Shown here in pieces: positions 5,039-5,227 of a DNA stretch of 5,227 nucleotides. The stretch comes from CANLWN01 sp039815505 (lineage in GTDB: Bacteria; Bacteroidota; Bacteroidia; Flavobacteriales; Flavobacteriaceae). A program made the translations under genes and the position numbers. Each line of letters opens with the position of its first letter. Position 1 is the stretch's first letter. Location of the stretch: contig JBCBZE010000256.1 in the NCBI GenBank assembly GCA_039815505.1, positions 1-5,227 on the forward strand, written 5' to 3'. The notes beneath the pieces are model-generated. The model saw nothing but the letters and a program-made list of their open reading frames with translations, did not search any database and was not told the origin of the DNA.

Positions 5039-5227
5039 TTATTTAAAATCAGCATCTTGGGGTAATTTTGCCCTATCTACCTGAGCCCCATTTTTATCAT
5101 AGAAAACATAGGTTATCAATGCTCCTTTCTTTAAACGGACACGGTAATATTCCTTTTGGGTCTTATACAACTTAATATGTGTACCTCCAGTAACCCTATA
5201 ATCGGAAAAATTTGCGTCCAAATCTGA
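5039..5227 (-). CDS. hypothetical protein, C-terminal fragment
   Basis: The last 62 codons and TAA stop of a minus-strand gene that continues beyond the right edge. The frame stays open to the last base (SDLDANFSDYR at the edge), so the TTG at 5219-5221 should not be taken as its start. The visible part is polar with alternating beta-like segments (HIKLYKTQKEYYRVRLKKG, then ALITYVFYDKNGAQVDRAKL) and ends PQDADFK. It contains no motif I recognise. The stop is 27 nt before the ATG of the secreted propeller-like protein on the same strand, with no terminator between, so the two are probably co-transcribed. Confidence 0.6.
   Translation of the reverse strand, partial: SDLDANFSDYRVTGGTHIKLYKTQKEYYRVRLKKGALITYVFYDKNGAQVDRAKLPQDADFK

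Noticed and set aside
5039..5221. Complete 60-aa gene beginning at TTG (5219-5221)
   Set aside because: The frame remains open upstream to the window edge (Ser-Asp before it), so this is the C-terminal end of a longer gene and not a small gene.

Overview
The window looks chromosomal and comes from a member of the Bacteroidota, most likely family Flavobacteriaceae. The evidence is AT-rich intergenic DNA, the near absence of Shine-Dalgarno sequences, promoter elements of the Bacteroidota type (TAnnTTTG), a 'CFS|QQ' signal-peptide end typical of flavobacterial secreted proteins, and a TetR-like regulator followed by an ABC1/UbiB kinase, an arrangement I recognise from flavobacteria. No mobile element, CRISPR array, tRNA or rRNA was seen.

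Left part (1-867, minus strand): the first 55 codons of an ABC1/AarF/UbiB-family kinase, preceded 42 nt upstream by a TetR/AcrR-type regulator. The two probably form one operon. Between the regulator and htpG lies a 353-bp gene-free stretch (868-1220) that is unusually rich in signals. In order these are palindromic operator candidates and a TAnnTTTG element just upstream of the regulator; a strong minus-strand intrinsic terminator (946-979); a candidate small RNA of about 108 nt ending at it; the TAnnTTTG promoter of that RNA with an inverted repeat in its spacer; and a sigma-54-type -24/-12 promoter with an upstream dyad facing htpG.

Middle (1221-3169, plus strand): a full-length htpG (bacterial Hsp90, 629 aa) with intact ATPase motifs, closed by a 42-nt perfect palindrome that should act as a terminator in both directions.

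Right part: a small DoxX-family membrane protein (3180-3539, plus) starts 10 nt after the palindrome. It converges on a secreted, probably beta-propeller protein (3536-5011, minus), and the two stop codons share the same TTAA. No terminator separates the pair. Another minus-strand gene, present only as its last 62 codons (5039-5227), lies 27 nt upstream of the secreted protein and probably belongs to the same operon.

The protein-coding genes are mostly ordinary housekeeping or unclassified genes. The less expected material is the regulatory DNA: the candidate small RNA, the sigma-54-type htpG promoter, and the convergent overlap whose antisense transcripts would be bounded by the bidirectional palindrome. 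I see no convincing new multi-gene system.
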